Below, in pieces: positions 22,987 to 31,911 of a DNA stretch of 36,219 bases. This DNA is from JBFEUI01 sp041547565 (lineage in GTDB: Bacteria > Pseudomonadota > Gammaproteobacteria > Thiohalomonadales > Thiohalomonadaceae): contig JBFEUI010000017.1 of NCBI GenBank assembly GCA_041547565.1, forward strand, positions 1 to 36,219. Reading direction: 5' to 3'. The notes under the pieces were generated by a model. The model did no database searches and was not told the origin of the DNA. It worked only from the letters and a program-made list of their open reading frames with translations. Both the position numbers and the translations under genes were made by a program. Numbering within the stretch: the stretch's first letter is position 1; each line of letters begins with the position of its first letter.

Positions 22987-23820
22987 TCAAACAATATTAC
23001 AGGGTATCTTGCGGTGCTCCAGCGCCGGGAAATTGCGCCGTATATCACGCTGGCGCTCCAGGTCGATGTCGGCCACCACCACCCCGGAGCCGCGCGGCAG
23101 GCGGTCGAGGACCACCCCCCAGGGATCGACGATCATGCTGTCACCGTGGGTCTCGCGGCCATTGGCATGATAACCGCCCTGCGCCGAGGCGATTACAAAA
23201 CAGAGATTCTCGATGGCGCGTGCCCGAATCAGGGATTCCCAGTGGGCCTTGCCGGTAATGGCGGTAAAGGCCGAGGGCAAGGCGATGATCTCCACCCCCT
23301 CCTGCAGCATGCGCCGAAACAGTTCCGGAAAACGCAAATCGTAGCACACAGCCAGTCCCAGCTTGCCGAAGGGCGTGTCGACGACCACAACCTCGTTGCC
23401 CGGCACAATGGTCTCGGACTCGGTGTAGTTTTCACCGTTCTCCGATAGTGTGACGTCAAACAGGTGGATCTTGTCGTAGCGCGCCACCCGCTCCCCCTTG
23501 TCGTTGTACAGCAGGCAGGAGGCATTTACCTTGTCCGCCTCATCCACGGCAATTGGTATCGCGCCGCCGACCAGCCAAATGCCGTGACGTGCCGCCTGCT
23601 CGGAGAGGAACTCCTGGATCGGACCGGCACCGTCGGTTTCGCGCGCCCTGACCTTGTCGTGTTCGGTCATCCCCATGAGGGCAAAGTTCTCCGGCAACAC
23701 CACCAGCGATGCACCGCCATCGACGGCCTTGCCGATCAGGCGGTCTGCCTCGAGAAGATTGGCGCTCACATTGGGGCCTGATGCCATCTGAATGGCTGCG
23801 ACACGATTCACTCTTTGCAC
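22987..23820 (-). CDS. Nitrilase-family amidase, probably Nit1/deaminated-glutathione amidase type
   Basis: A 277-residue carbon-nitrogen hydrolase. The catalytic triad is complete: Glu44 in VLPENFALM, Lys117 in RYDKIHLFDV and Cys159 in GLAVCYDLRFPELFR. The motif KIHLFDV followed by YTES and CYDLRFPELFR fits the Nit1/NitA branch, whose members repair deaminated glutathione; this subfamily call is inference. There is no signal peptide. It is the last gene of the minus-strand run that starts at leuS, downstream of yhdP and a small secreted protein, a position common in gammaproteobacteria. Confidence 0.93.
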   Translation of the reverse strand: MQRVNRVAAIQMASGPNVSANLLEADRLIGKAVDGGASLVVLPENFALMGMTEHDKVRARETDGAGPIQEFLSEQAARHGIWLVGGAIPIAVDEADKVNASCLLYNDKGERVARYDKIHLFDVTLSENGENYTESETIVPGNEVVVVDTPFGKLGLAVCYDLRFPELFRRMLQEGVEIIALPSAFTAITGKAHWESLIRARAIENLCFVIASAQGGYHANGRETHGDSMIVDPWGVVLDRLPRGSGVVVADIDLERQRDIRRNFPALEHRKIPCNIV

Positions 23821-23857
23821 TCCCTCAATAAAATAACGCTTATCAGCGGTGTTACCG

Positions 23858-24196
23858 CTATCTATTTTTTTGCATCACCACGATATCAATCGCATCCGCC
23901 CTGCCGCTGCCCGGCAAGCTCTCGATTTTAGATGACGCCAGTCCCATCGCGACAAGCCATGCCTTAAGCTCATTCACCCACAAACTGCCCTCGTCACCGC
24001 CCGGGTAGCGTAGTTGCAAATGACTGCCCGGCTCGGCCCGGTAGGCCTTCATCGCCTCCTGCAGGGCGGGTTGTTGCAGTATCATCTCGCCGGTTCGCGG
24101 CTGCGCCCAGTCCGCTGCGGTAAGCGTCCAACTCCCCCCTTCGGCATGGGCGGCCGAAAGCGGGAGCAACAACAGGAGCAGGCTTCGTTTCCACAT
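23858..24196 (-). CDS. Small secreted protein of unknown function
   Basis: From the ATG at 24196 this is a 112-residue protein with a clear Sec signal peptide (MWKRSLLLLLLPLSAAHA, cleavage near residue 18). I prefer this start over the one at 24226, which would place ten uncharged residues before the signal. The mature part has a short alpha/beta domain with LQLRYPGGDEGSLWVNELK, AWLVAMGLASSKIE and a final DAIDIVVM, faintly reminiscent of C-terminal OmpA-like or periplasmic alpha/beta folds. I do not recognise the family. It sits between yhdP and the amidase, 37 nt from each, so it is probably cotranscribed. Confidence 0.75.
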   Translation of the reverse strand: MWKRSLLLLLLPLSAAHAEGGSWTLTAADWAQPRTGEMILQQPALQEAMKAYRAEPGSHLQLRYPGGDEGSLWVNELKAWLVAMGLASSKIESLPGSGRADAIDIVVMQKNR

Positions 24197-24263
24197 GGCG
24201 GCAGGATAGCACAGAACCATAAACAAGCTGTATGCCCATTAACATGCGGATTAAGGAATTTTA

Positions 24264-27200
24264 TTACTCACCTTCCGCCGGCTCGGTGGTTTCCTTTTCC
24301 AGCCGTTTGATCACCGGCTTGTCCCAACTGCCGGTCACCTGGTACTGGATCAGGGTCACCTCATTCACCTCATCCTTGAAGATGTTCTGCACCAGCAACA
24401 TGATCGCCGCCACCTGGGGACCAAAAGCCAGGCCGCTGGCCACCGACACCGTGCCTCCCACGTGCGGCACCACATTCACAATGTGGTCGTAATCACGTTT
24501 GGCCAGACCGGTACGACCGGTCACCAGGGTGTCGGCCACGCTCGACTTCATCGTCAGGTTTTCGGTGAAGGCGTCACCGTTTTTGATCGTGATGTCACCC
24601 TTTATCTCGCTGAACTTGATGCCCTTGCCCGAAATGTCTGAAAAATCGAGCGCCAGACGCCGGGGCAGTGCCTGCAGGCTGAAAAGACCAAACAGCTTGC
24701 CGGCCCCAGGGTCAACCTCGGTGATGGCACCCTCCTCGATGTGCAACGTGCTGCGACCGTTGAGACGGGACATGTCGAAATCCGCCGGTGTGCCGCGCCA
24801 GTGGAACTGGCCCTTGGCCGTGGTCTTGCCCTTGTTGATCACCGAGGCATAGCCAAAGGTCTTCATCATCTTCGCGATATCCGGTGAATCCAGGTTCAGC
24901 GTCATGCTGGAGCGGCCGCCATCCTGCCCCGAGCGCCAAATCCCCTCCCCTTGCAGGTCAACGCCACGGGCCTTGAGCGAGAATTTGTCCACTTCCCAGC
25001 TGCCGTTTTTACTCCGCGCCCTGAAGCGCACATTGCCCAGATCAACTTCGTTGTAGCTGAGCTGATTCACCACAATATCCAGCGGGCGCAAATTCTCGAA
25101 GCGCTGCTCGCTGCCGGGTCCGTCCTTGACGGGAAGTATGTGCAGCCGCTCCATCGCCACCTCGATCGGGATGGGATTGCCCCCCTGCCCCTCCTGCGGC
25201 AGAACCGACGACCAGGCCGACAGGTCAAGCTGTTTCAGACTGCCGGTAAAACGCATCACCCGGTGGCCGGCGGGAGAGGGGCGCCGGGTGCCAAAGTGCA
25301 CCCCCCCCTCTTCAAGTTCCATCCTGCCGTCGGTCGAGAAGACCAGCAGTGAACGAATCGCAGGCCCGTAATCGATGGCGACCTGCCCCTTTTGCGCACC
25401 GCTTAACCAGGTGTCCACGCGCAACTCCCGCGTATCATCGGCCTTTTTGCCAAAGGGGGAGGGCAGATCAACCGCCACGCCATGCATTGGCGCGTTCAGT
25501 GAAAGCTGCACCGCACGTTTTTGATTGCCATGCGGGATCGTCAATTCAAGTTCAACAGGGGTGGCGCCTGCAAGATGCTCGACAAACGGCAACGGCCACT
25601 CCTGTTGCAGCCGTTGCAGCTGCACTCCGCCGCTGGCCCGCAACAGCGTCTCGCCGCCGTCACCCTCCTCGCTGGCCACAGTGATTGTCACCGGCTCACC
25701 CAGCATACGCCCCTGTATCTCTCTGGCACTGAAGTAATTTTCGAACACCAGTTCACCGTTCAGCCCGTGGATTGCCACACCAACGGGCAGCAGCAGGCGA
25801 CTATTATCAAAACCTACCACGCCGCGTGCCAGCACGGCAGGTCCCCTGGCACGCAGCTTCTGGGCCAGCGGAATGCGCAGGCTGAGCTGTAGCGTACTGC
25901 TGCCCTCTATCTGCATATCGGCCACCGCACCGCCGCCCAACTTTGCCAGCGGGGTGGCCGTGAGCAGATGATGCATATCCGCCCCCGTCAGCTTCGCCGC
26001 TCCCTGTACATCGAGCTGTGCCTGACGGAAATTTTCGATACTGACGGTCGTCTGCCCAACCTCGCTGTGCAGCAGCGTCGCCTGCCGGGCCTCGATCATC
26101 ATGCCGAGCCCTTCGAACACGGCATGGGCCCGCATACTGGTCAGATGCGGCCAGTCAGGCTGGTAGGCCAGTTCCATCGCTTCTGCCTGGAAATCGACGC
26201 GGAACAGCCCGTTGCCCTTGTCAAACGGGAAGTTGCGCGGCTCGCCAAGAAACACCACTTCCCCCTGCACGACCCGCCCGGCCTTGAAGGCCTGGTCGAG
26301 CCAGTCGACAGTGGCCGGCGACATGATCCTGGCAGGCAGGTAGCGCGGCACGCTGCGGGCGTCGCCATCGTGAAACGTTCCCTTCAGATCAAGGTAGGGG
26401 GCTTGCCCTTTTTTCCGGCTAACGGCCAACTGCAGATTGAGATTGATGTCGCTGTTCTCCAGTGCGATATCGTGGCCCTGCAGCGACCAGCCCGACTCGT
26501 CGTGTGAAATGGCCACTTCGCCCGCCACGCGCTCAAGCGGCAGCGGTTCGCGGAACAGCCGCGGCAGGTCCAACGCAACACCCCGGCTCGCGGCCTTGAA
26601 GCGCCCTCCGCCCCGGTGCCACAGCAGTTCGCCGCTGAGCCCCTCGATACCCGGGATTGCCTCCCAGGCATTCACGCCCGCCTGCTCGACCTGCGCCTGG
26701 AGCGACAACGCCCTGTCCGCGGTGCGCTCAAAATAGAGATCACGGATGATGCCCCGCGGCACCGCGCCCGAGAGCCAGTCGCGCTGCTTCTGCTCCAGCT
26801 GCGGATAGGCATGCAGCAGTGGCGCCAGGGTTTCGATATCGGCATAACTGGCCTGCAGGCGCATGCGGCCCGCCCCGGTCTGTTGCAGATGCACGCGGCT
26901 CGGTTGCCACTGCCTGTCGCCCAGACGGTGTACCAGCCGGTCGGCATCCAGCAGCCAGCCATCACCCATGCGTTGCCAGGCGAATCGTCCCGAAGCGCTC
27001 CCCAGGGGGCGTTTGCCGCCCTGTTGCGACACGGCGAGTGTATCGAATGCAAATGCCCCGGCCAGGCGCTGCAGCTGCAGCGCCTGCCACTGCCCCCACA
27101 ACTCCAGATTTACAGTTCCACCCGCGACACTTGTGTTCTGATACTCATACCCGGCCAGCCAGGAACGCGGTTGAACACCGGCCAGTCCCAAGTAGAAGTT

Positions 27201-27914
27201 ACCCTGCCAGCTCTCCGGGGCCTCCGCCCTGCCGTTGAAATCGAGCTCCAGCTGCAGCGACTTGCCGTACTCGTCGGGCAACACCACCTGCCCGCTCATA
27301 CGGTGACGCTCGCCCCGGCTCTGCAGCGCCAGCTCAACCCCGTCGATCTCGATCCTTCTGTTCTGCTTCTTGTCGTGCCAGGTGATATGGGCACGCTCTA
27401 TCGCCAAACGCCCCTGGCCGAGCAGCCACTTCGACAGTGCCGTGGAGTGCATTGCGGCATCGCTCTGGGGTGCCGCCGCTTCCGGGGCGGGCAACGCCAT
27501 CCCCTGCAACTGGAAATGCCCCGTCTCGTCCCGGATCACCATCAGGTGGGCACCCACCACGGCCAGCTCATGCAGCACCGGCTCTCCCTGCCACAGGCTC
27601 TCCATCACATCGAGCGAGATACGCAGGCTCTCCAGCTGGATGATGGGACGTCCGCCGCGCTCCTCCAGCAGGGAGACATCGTTGAGGATGATGGAGGGAT
27701 GGTGGCCCAGCAGGCGGGCATCGAGGGTGGCAATCTCCACCGGCCGGCCGACGTATTCGCTGATCCGTTCCTCGACCGCCAGCCGGTGTTCGTCCAGCAT
27801 CGGAAGCAGGGCACGAAACAGGGTCAGAATGACGGCAAGCAGGACCAGCAGCGACACCGAGGCATACCAGAGCCAGTTGCCCAGTCGTGTCGTATGCCTG
27901 ATAAACCTTTTCAC
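24264..27914 (-). CDS. yhdP: AsmA-family phospholipid transport protein YhdP
   Basis: A very large (1216-residue) inner-membrane-anchored periplasmic protein of the AsmA/YhdP group, which in E. coli (1266 aa) moves phospholipids towards the outer membrane together with TamB and YdbH. One N-terminal transmembrane helix (about 15-35) is followed by the long bridge region of repeating beta strands, and the C-terminal AsmA-like block with LFGLFSLQALPRRLALDFSD and the closing VVPHVGGTVSVASGLAFGPQ. The start at 27914 gives a short cytoplasmic MKRFIRHTTRLGNW. It follows rng after 80 nt, the classic rng-yhdP order. Its direction of transport is inferred from E. coli genetics. Confidence 0.95.
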   Translation of the reverse strand: MKRFIRHTTRLGNWLWYASVSLLVLLAVILTLFRALLPMLDEHRLAVEERISEYVGRPVEIATLDARLLGHHPSIILNDVSLLEERGGRPIIQLESLRISLDVMESLWQGEPVLHELAVVGAHLMVIRDETGHFQLQGMALPAPEAAAPQSDAAMHSTALSKWLLGQGRLAIERAHITWHDKKQNRRIEIDGVELALQSRGERHRMSGQVVLPDEYGKSLQLELDFNGRAEAPESWQGNFYLGLAGVQPRSWLAGYEYQNTSVAGGTVNLELWGQWQALQLQRLAGAFAFDTLAVSQQGGKRPLGSASGRFAWQRMGDGWLLDADRLVHRLGDRQWQPSRVHLQQTGAGRMRLQASYADIETLAPLLHAYPQLEQKQRDWLSGAVPRGIIRDLYFERTADRALSLQAQVEQAGVNAWEAIPGIEGLSGELLWHRGGGRFKAASRGVALDLPRLFREPLPLERVAGEVAISHDESGWSLQGHDIALENSDINLNLQLAVSRKKGQAPYLDLKGTFHDGDARSVPRYLPARIMSPATVDWLDQAFKAGRVVQGEVVFLGEPRNFPFDKGNGLFRVDFQAEAMELAYQPDWPHLTSMRAHAVFEGLGMMIEARQATLLHSEVGQTTVSIENFRQAQLDVQGAAKLTGADMHHLLTATPLAKLGGGAVADMQIEGSSTLQLSLRIPLAQKLRARGPAVLARGVVGFDNSRLLLPVGVAIHGLNGELVFENYFSAREIQGRMLGEPVTITVASEEGDGGETLLRASGGVQLQRLQQEWPLPFVEHLAGATPVELELTIPHGNQKRAVQLSLNAPMHGVAVDLPSPFGKKADDTRELRVDTWLSGAQKGQVAIDYGPAIRSLLVFSTDGRMELEEGGVHFGTRRPSPAGHRVMRFTGSLKQLDLSAWSSVLPQEGQGGNPIPIEVAMERLHILPVKDGPGSEQRFENLRPLDIVVNQLSYNEVDLGNVRFRARSKNGSWEVDKFSLKARGVDLQGEGIWRSGQDGGRSSMTLNLDSPDIAKMMKTFGYASVINKGKTTAKGQFHWRGTPADFDMSRLNGRSTLHIEEGAITEVDPGAGKLFGLFSLQALPRRLALDFSDISGKGIKFSEIKGDITIKNGDAFTENLTMKSSVADTLVTGRTGLAKRDYDHIVNVVPHVGGTVSVASGLAFGPQVAAIMLLVQNIFKDEVNEVTLIQYQVTGSWDKPVIKRLEKETTEPAEGE

Positions 27915-27994
27915 ATCAATGGCCTGGGGTAAGGGTTCCGTTACTCAGTGTGACACCGAAAGCCGCCCGTTTCCTTGCACCGGATAACGTTTGT

Positions 27995-29470
27995 TCACAT
28001 CAGCACCACGTCAAACTGCTCCTGAGTATAGAGCGATTCGACCTGGAACTTGATGGGGCGGCCGATAAACTCCTCCAGCTCAGCCACACTGGTCGACTCT
28101 TCATCCAGCAGCAACTCGACAACCTCGTTCGAGGCCAGCACCATAAGTTGCTGGGCATCGTACTGGCGCGCCTCGCGCATAATTTCACGAAATATCTCGA
28201 AGCAGATCGTCTCGGGGGTCTTCAGCGTGCCACGCCCCTGGCAGGTAGGACACGTTTCACACAGCACATGTTCCAGGCTCTCACGGGTGCGCTTGCGTGT
28301 CATCTCCACCAGACCCAGGCTCGAGACCTCACTGATATGTGTCTTGGCGTGATCGCGCTCCAGGCTTCGCTCCAGTGCCCGCAGCACCTGCCGGCGGTGC
28401 TCATTGTCGGTCATATCGATAAAATCGATAATGATGATCCCGCCCAGGTTGCGCAGCCGCAACTGGCGTGCGATGGCCTGCGCCGCCTCCAGGTTGGTCT
28501 TGAAGATGGTCTCTTCCAGGTTGCGGTGCCCCACGAAGGCACCGGTGTTCACATCGATGGTGGTCATCGCCTCGGTCTGGTCGATGATCAGATAACCGCC
28601 CGACTTGAGCTGCACCTTGCGCTCCAGCGCCTTTTGGATTTCATCCTCGATGCCGTAGATGTCGAATATCGGGCGCTCACCCGAGTAGTGCTCGACGCGC
28701 GGTGCCAGCTCCGGGATGAACTTGCCGGCGAACTTCTCGATCTTGAAGAAGGTCTCCCTGGAGTCGATGCGCACCTTTTCGATGTCGATATCCACCAGGT
28801 CGCGCATGGTGCGCATCACCAGCGGCATATCCTCATAGAGCAGCTGGTCCTGATCGCCGTTGGCAAGGCGTTCCTGGATGGAATTCCACAGCTTCTCGAG
28901 AAAGGCCATATCCTTTTCGATGGCATCCTCGCTCACCCCCTCGGCGGCGGTACGGATAATATAGCCGCCCGGTACAAAGTCGTGGGCCCTGGCCTCGATG
29001 ATCGACTTGAGCCGCTCGCGCTCCGTCTCATCCTCGATGCGCTGCGAGATGCCGATATGCTTGCTGCCCGGCATGTAGACCAGGAAGCGTGCCGGAATGG
29101 ACAGGTAGGTGGTCAGACGCGCCCCCTTGGTGCCCAGGGGGTCCTTGACCACCTGCACCACCACCTCCTGTCCCTCGCGCAGCAGGGTATTGATCTGTTC
29201 ATTGTGCCGCTCGTCGCTGCTGCCGTTCTCCTGCTCGGCATCCGCTACCAGAATATCCGAGGCGTGCAGAAACGCTGTACGCTCCAGCCCCACCTCGACA
29301 AATGCCGCCTGCATGCCCGGCAATACACGGCACACCCGCCCCTTGTAGATGTTGCCGACCAGGCCACGCTTGCGCGCCCGCTCGATGTGCACCTCCTGCA
29401 ACACACCATTTTCCACAAAGGCAACACGCGTCTCCTGTGGCGTGACGTTGATCAATAACTCCTCACTCAT
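27995..29470 (-). CDS. rng: Ribonuclease G
   Basis: An endoribonuclease of the RNase E/G family that matures the 5' end of 16S rRNA and cuts some mRNAs. The 491 residues match E. coli RNase G (489). An N-terminal S1 domain (about 35-125, GNIYKGRVCRVLPGMQAAFV) precedes the DNase I-like catalytic domain with TIDVNTGAFVGHRN and the metal-binding Asp pair in IIIDFIDMTDNEHR. The zinc-link cysteines are in CETCPTCQGRG. There is no long C-terminal degradosome scaffold, which excludes RNase E. A GGAGAGGG ribosome binding site precedes the ATG, and the gene overlaps maf by 8 nt. Confidence 0.97.
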   Translation of the reverse strand: MSEELLINVTPQETRVAFVENGVLQEVHIERARKRGLVGNIYKGRVCRVLPGMQAAFVEVGLERTAFLHASDILVADAEQENGSSDERHNEQINTLLREGQEVVVQVVKDPLGTKGARLTTYLSIPARFLVYMPGSKHIGISQRIEDETERERLKSIIEARAHDFVPGGYIIRTAAEGVSEDAIEKDMAFLEKLWNSIQERLANGDQDQLLYEDMPLVMRTMRDLVDIDIEKVRIDSRETFFKIEKFAGKFIPELAPRVEHYSGERPIFDIYGIEDEIQKALERKVQLKSGGYLIIDQTEAMTTIDVNTGAFVGHRNLEETIFKTNLEAAQAIARQLRLRNLGGIIIIDFIDMTDNEHRRQVLRALERSLERDHAKTHISEVSSLGLVEMTRKRTRESLEHVLCETCPTCQGRGTLKTPETICFEIFREIMREARQYDAQQLMVLASNEVVELLLDEESTSVAELEEFIGRPIKFQVESLYTQEQFDVVLM

Positions 29471-30086
29471 ACCCTCTCCTGTGCTGCAGCCCTTTCCGAC
29501 CCATCAACTCGATGGAAAAGGCTGCCAGTAGTTCTGCCGTCTCATACAGCGGGAGGCCCATCACCCCGGAGTAACTGCCCTCCAGCCGTTCAATAAATAC
29601 CGCGCCCCTGCCCTGCACCGCATAGGCGCCGGCCTTGTCGGCGGGCTCGCCCGTCTCCCAGTAGGCTGCCAGCTCCTGCTGCGCGATGGGACGGAACTGC
29701 ACGCTGCTAACACTCAACCGGCTCTCCTCCTGCCCGTCCTCGCCCACCAGGGCGACCGCGGTCATCACCTGGTGGCGCCGCCCGGCCAGGCGGCCGAGCA
29801 TGGCCAGGGCGTGGTCACGGTCTCGCGGTTTGCCCAGCACCTCACCGTCAAGCACCACCGCGGTATCCGAGCCCAGCACCGGGTGGGGCTCATCTTCGGG
29901 CAGCAGCTGCCGGCCGGCCCTGGCCTTCGCCAGTGCCAGCCGCAAAACATAGACCTCCGGCGCCTCTCCCGCCTTCAGGCTCTCCGGCACATCCACCGAC
30001 AGCAACTGATAATCCACGCCGATCTGCTCCAGCAGCTCCCGCCGGCGCGGTGAGGCCGAGGCCAGGTAGATCCAGGGGTCATTCAT
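29463..30086 (-). CDS. maf: Maf-family nucleoside triphosphate pyrophosphatase (YhdE-like)
   Basis: A 207-residue Maf protein, a house-cleaning pyrophosphatase that hydrolyses dTTP/UTP and modified pyrimidine triphosphates (YhdE type, inferred from the position before rng). The N-terminal IYLASASPRRRELLEQIGVD binds phosphate, and the catalytic segment is VLGSDTAVVLDGEVLGKPRD. GAYAVQGRGAVFIERLEGSYSG-type residues near the C-terminus, ending GLPLYET, are also family hallmarks. It overlaps rng by 8 nt. A 267-nt repeat-bearing gap separates it from rlmH upstream. Confidence 0.95.
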   Translation of the reverse strand: MNDPWIYLASASPRRRELLEQIGVDYQLLSVDVPESLKAGEAPEVYVLRLALAKARAGRQLLPEDEPHPVLGSDTAVVLDGEVLGKPRDRDHALAMLGRLAGRRHQVMTAVALVGEDGQEESRLSVSSVQFRPIAQQELAAYWETGEPADKAGAYAVQGRGAVFIERLEGSYSGVMGLPLYETAELLAAFSIELMGRKGLQHRRGYE

Positions 30087-30144
30087 CGAACGCTCAATCC
30101 GCTGTTTTTCTTTAATTATCAGTTATCAGTGGATTAAGCATACC

Positions 30145-30352
30145 AGTAATGAGTAACGAGTGGTGAGGAACGAGGGGATAGTATGACATCAAGGCGGTCT
30201 TGGACTCGCAGGTCTGACTGTTAAGTAAAACCAAGACCTGTTCCGCGAGGCTTAAAGGTGAAAAAGTCAATACAGGCGTGACGTCCTGAAGTGACTATTA
30301 TCACCGGCTGACGCGACACACCTATCCCCTTCGTTCCTTGTTACTCGCCACT
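30145..30352. repeat. Heptamer-armed inverted element between rlmH and maf
   Basis: Left arm 30145-30179: AGTAATG, AGTAACG, AGTGGTG, AGGAACG, AGGGGAT. Right arm 30325-30352, inverted: on the minus strand AGTGGCG, AGTAACA, AGGAACG, AAGGGGA. The right arm ends one base from the rlmH stop. The interior has two mutually exclusive stems sharing one strand: 30196-30203 with 30231-30238 (8 bp, perfect) and 30209-30215 with 30234-30240 (7 bp, perfect). A further ATTATCA/GTTATCA pair lies at 30115-30128. Confidence 0.75.
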
Positions 30353-30353
30353 G

Positions 30354-30821
30354 TTAGCGGTGATAGGGGTGGCCCTTGAGGATGCTGAGGGCGCGATAGA
30401 GCTGCTCGGCGACGACGATACGCACCAGGGGGTGGGGCAGGGTCAGGTTCGAAAGCGACCAGCGCTCCCCGGCCAGCTGCAGGCAGGCCGCGTCGAGGCC
30501 GTCCGGCCCGCCGACCAGCAGGGCGATATCGCGCCCGCCGGCCATCCATGACTCAAGACGCCGGGCCAGTTGCGGGGTGGTCCAGGCTTTCCCCTCCACC
30601 TCAAGCGTCACCACATGCGCCCCCCGGGGGATCGCGGCGATGATGCGTTCCGCCTCCTGCTGCATCAGACGGGCGATGTCGGCATTCTTGCCGCGCTTGC
30701 CCGCCGCCACCTCGACCAGCGTCAGGCGGCACTCACCGCCAAGCCGTTTGGCATACTCGTCGAAGCCCTGCTCGACCCATTTGGGCATCCTGGTGCCGAC
30801 GGCGATGAGATGGATACGCAT
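30354..30821 (-). CDS. rlmH: 23S rRNA pseudouridine-1915 N3-methyltransferase RlmH
   Basis: A SPOUT methyltransferase that modifies pseudouridine 1915 in helix 69 of 23S rRNA using SAM, on assembled 70S ribosomes. The 155 residues equal the E. coli length. The N-terminus MRIHLIAVGTRMPKWV, the trefoil-knot segment ALLVGGPDGLD, and the C-terminal LPHPLVRIVVAEQLYRALSI-type block with KGHPYHR are all diagnostic. The rsfS-rlmH order is conserved. No Shine-Dalgarno site is seen; a heptamer array lies only 5 nt upstream of the ATG. Confidence 0.97.
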   Translation of the reverse strand: MRIHLIAVGTRMPKWVEQGFDEYAKRLGGECRLTLVEVAAGKRGKNADIARLMQQEAERIIAAIPRGAHVVTLEVEGKAWTTPQLARRLESWMAGGRDIALLVGGPDGLDAACLQLAGERWSLSNLTLPHPLVRIVVAEQLYRALSILKGHPYHR

Positions 30822-30826
30822 AAAAA

Positions 30827-30854
30827 AGGTGTCAGGTATCAGGTATCAGGTATC
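30827..30854. repeat. 7-bp tandem array AGGTATC x 4 before rlmH
   Basis: One AGGTGTC and three exact AGGTATC units, followed by a partial AGG, end 5 nt upstream of the rlmH start. On the transcribed minus strand each unit contributes a TGA, so all three frames are closed. The other side of the gap, just after rsfS, has a weak purine-rich pair (AGGAAAA, AGGAAAG on the minus strand), which could be the opposing arm. Confidence 0.8.
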
Positions 30855-30899
30855 AGGCTCTGCACGATTGTCTTTCCTGCTTTTCCTGAAGACTAGCGC

Positions 30900-31241
30900 C
30901 TAGTCGCCTTGTTCAGGGGCATCCTCGCCCCAGAGCTTCTCCAGGTTATAGAAATCGCGTGTTTCCGGCAGCATGACGTGGACCACCACATCACCCAGGT
31001 CGACCAGCACCCAGCCGCTGTTCTCGTCCCCTTCCACGCCCATCGGCTGACAGCCCTGCTCCTTGGCCTTCTCGCGCACACTCTCGGCAAGCGCCCGGAT
31101 CTGGCGCGTGGAGGTGCCGCTGCCGATGACCAGGATGTCGGTCACGCTGCTCTTGTCACTGACATCGAGTACTTTTATGTCGATCCCCTTCATATCTTCG
31201 AGGGCATCGACGACGATCTTCTTCAATTGCTCTGTATTCAT
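30900..31241 (-). CDS. rsfS: Ribosomal silencing factor RsfS
   Basis: A 113-residue RsfS/Iojap protein that binds L14 on the 50S subunit and blocks subunit joining when nutrients are low. Family features are MKGIDIKVLDVSDKSSVTDI, VIGSGTSTRQIRALAESV and the C-terminal WVLVDLGDVVVHVMLPETRD followed by YNLEKLWG. It lies 9 nt after nadD and 78 nt before rlmH, the usual nadD-rsfS-rlmH order. Confidence 0.96.
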   Translation of the reverse strand: MNTEQLKKIVVDALEDMKGIDIKVLDVSDKSSVTDILVIGSGTSTRQIRALAESVREKAKEQGCQPMGVEGDENSGWVLVDLGDVVVHVMLPETRDFYNLEKLWGEDAPEQGD

Positions 31242-31250
31242 GAACGAACT

Positions 31251-31907
31251 TTATCGATATAACTGCTGTTGCCGGATGTAGTGCCAGACCGCCTGCGGCA
31301 GCAGGTAGGCGGCGCTTTTTCCGGCGCGTATGGTTTCCCTGATGGCCGTGGCCGAGATGGCCAGTGGCGTGACGGGGTGAAACAGGATCTTGCCTGCCGA
31401 ACTGGCCGCCAGGGCCGCAGGCTCCCGCACGAGACGCTGCTGCACCATCCCGCACATCGCTTCCTGCTCGATCTGCTCCAGCTGCCAACCCGGACGATGG
31501 ACGACCACTATGTGGGCCAGTTCCGGAATCTCCTGCCAATGATACCACTGGTTGAGCCCGACAAAGGCATCCGCACCCATTATCAGGCACAGTGGCGTCT
31601 CACCCAGCTCCTGCCGCAGCGACTGCAGGGTATCGACCATGTAGGACGGACCGGGCCGCTGCAGCTCCCGCTCATCAATGCTCAGAGCGGACTCGTCGGC
31701 TATCGCCAGGCGCAGCATCTCCAGGCGCTGCCCGGGGCTGGCGGAAGGTATCCCGCGGTGTGGCGGGATGGCGCAGGGGAGCAGCCGGACCTGCTGTATG
31801 CCCAGTTCCTGCTTTACCTCCAGTGCGGTGCGCAGATGGCCGAAGTGAACCGGGTCGAATGTCCCCCCAAGAATAGCAACAGGAAGGCGCAGCGGCGCAT
31901 GTGCCAT
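31251..31907 (-). CDS. nadD: Nicotinate-nucleotide adenylyltransferase NadD
   Basis: Adenylates nicotinate mononucleotide to deamido-NAD in NAD synthesis. I chose the ATG at 31907 (218 aa) because GGAAGG lies about 7 nt upstream and it starts just before the family core; the frame is open 11 more codons into the preceding gene. The nucleotidyltransferase motif is ILGGTFDPVHFGHLR, with the C-terminal counterpart ISATAIRETI, then LLPQAVWHYI. FVGLNQWYHWQEI is also typical. It is 4 nt from the upstream FimV-domain gene, so the two are coupled. Confidence 0.96.
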   Translation of the reverse strand: MAHAPLRLPVAILGGTFDPVHFGHLRTALEVKQELGIQQVRLLPCAIPPHRGIPSASPGQRLEMLRLAIADESALSIDERELQRPGPSYMVDTLQSLRQELGETPLCLIMGADAFVGLNQWYHWQEIPELAHIVVVHRPGWQLEQIEQEAMCGMVQQRLVREPAALAASSAGKILFHPVTPLAISATAIRETIRAGKSAAYLLPQAVWHYIRQQQLYR

Positions 31908-31911
31908 CCAG

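Noticed and set aside
26616..29458. Long plus-strand open frames opposite yhdP and rng (438 and 502 codons)
   Set aside because: Both are antisense shadows; yhdP and rng have full family motifs, normal starts and overlapping neighbours, while the plus frames show no domain.
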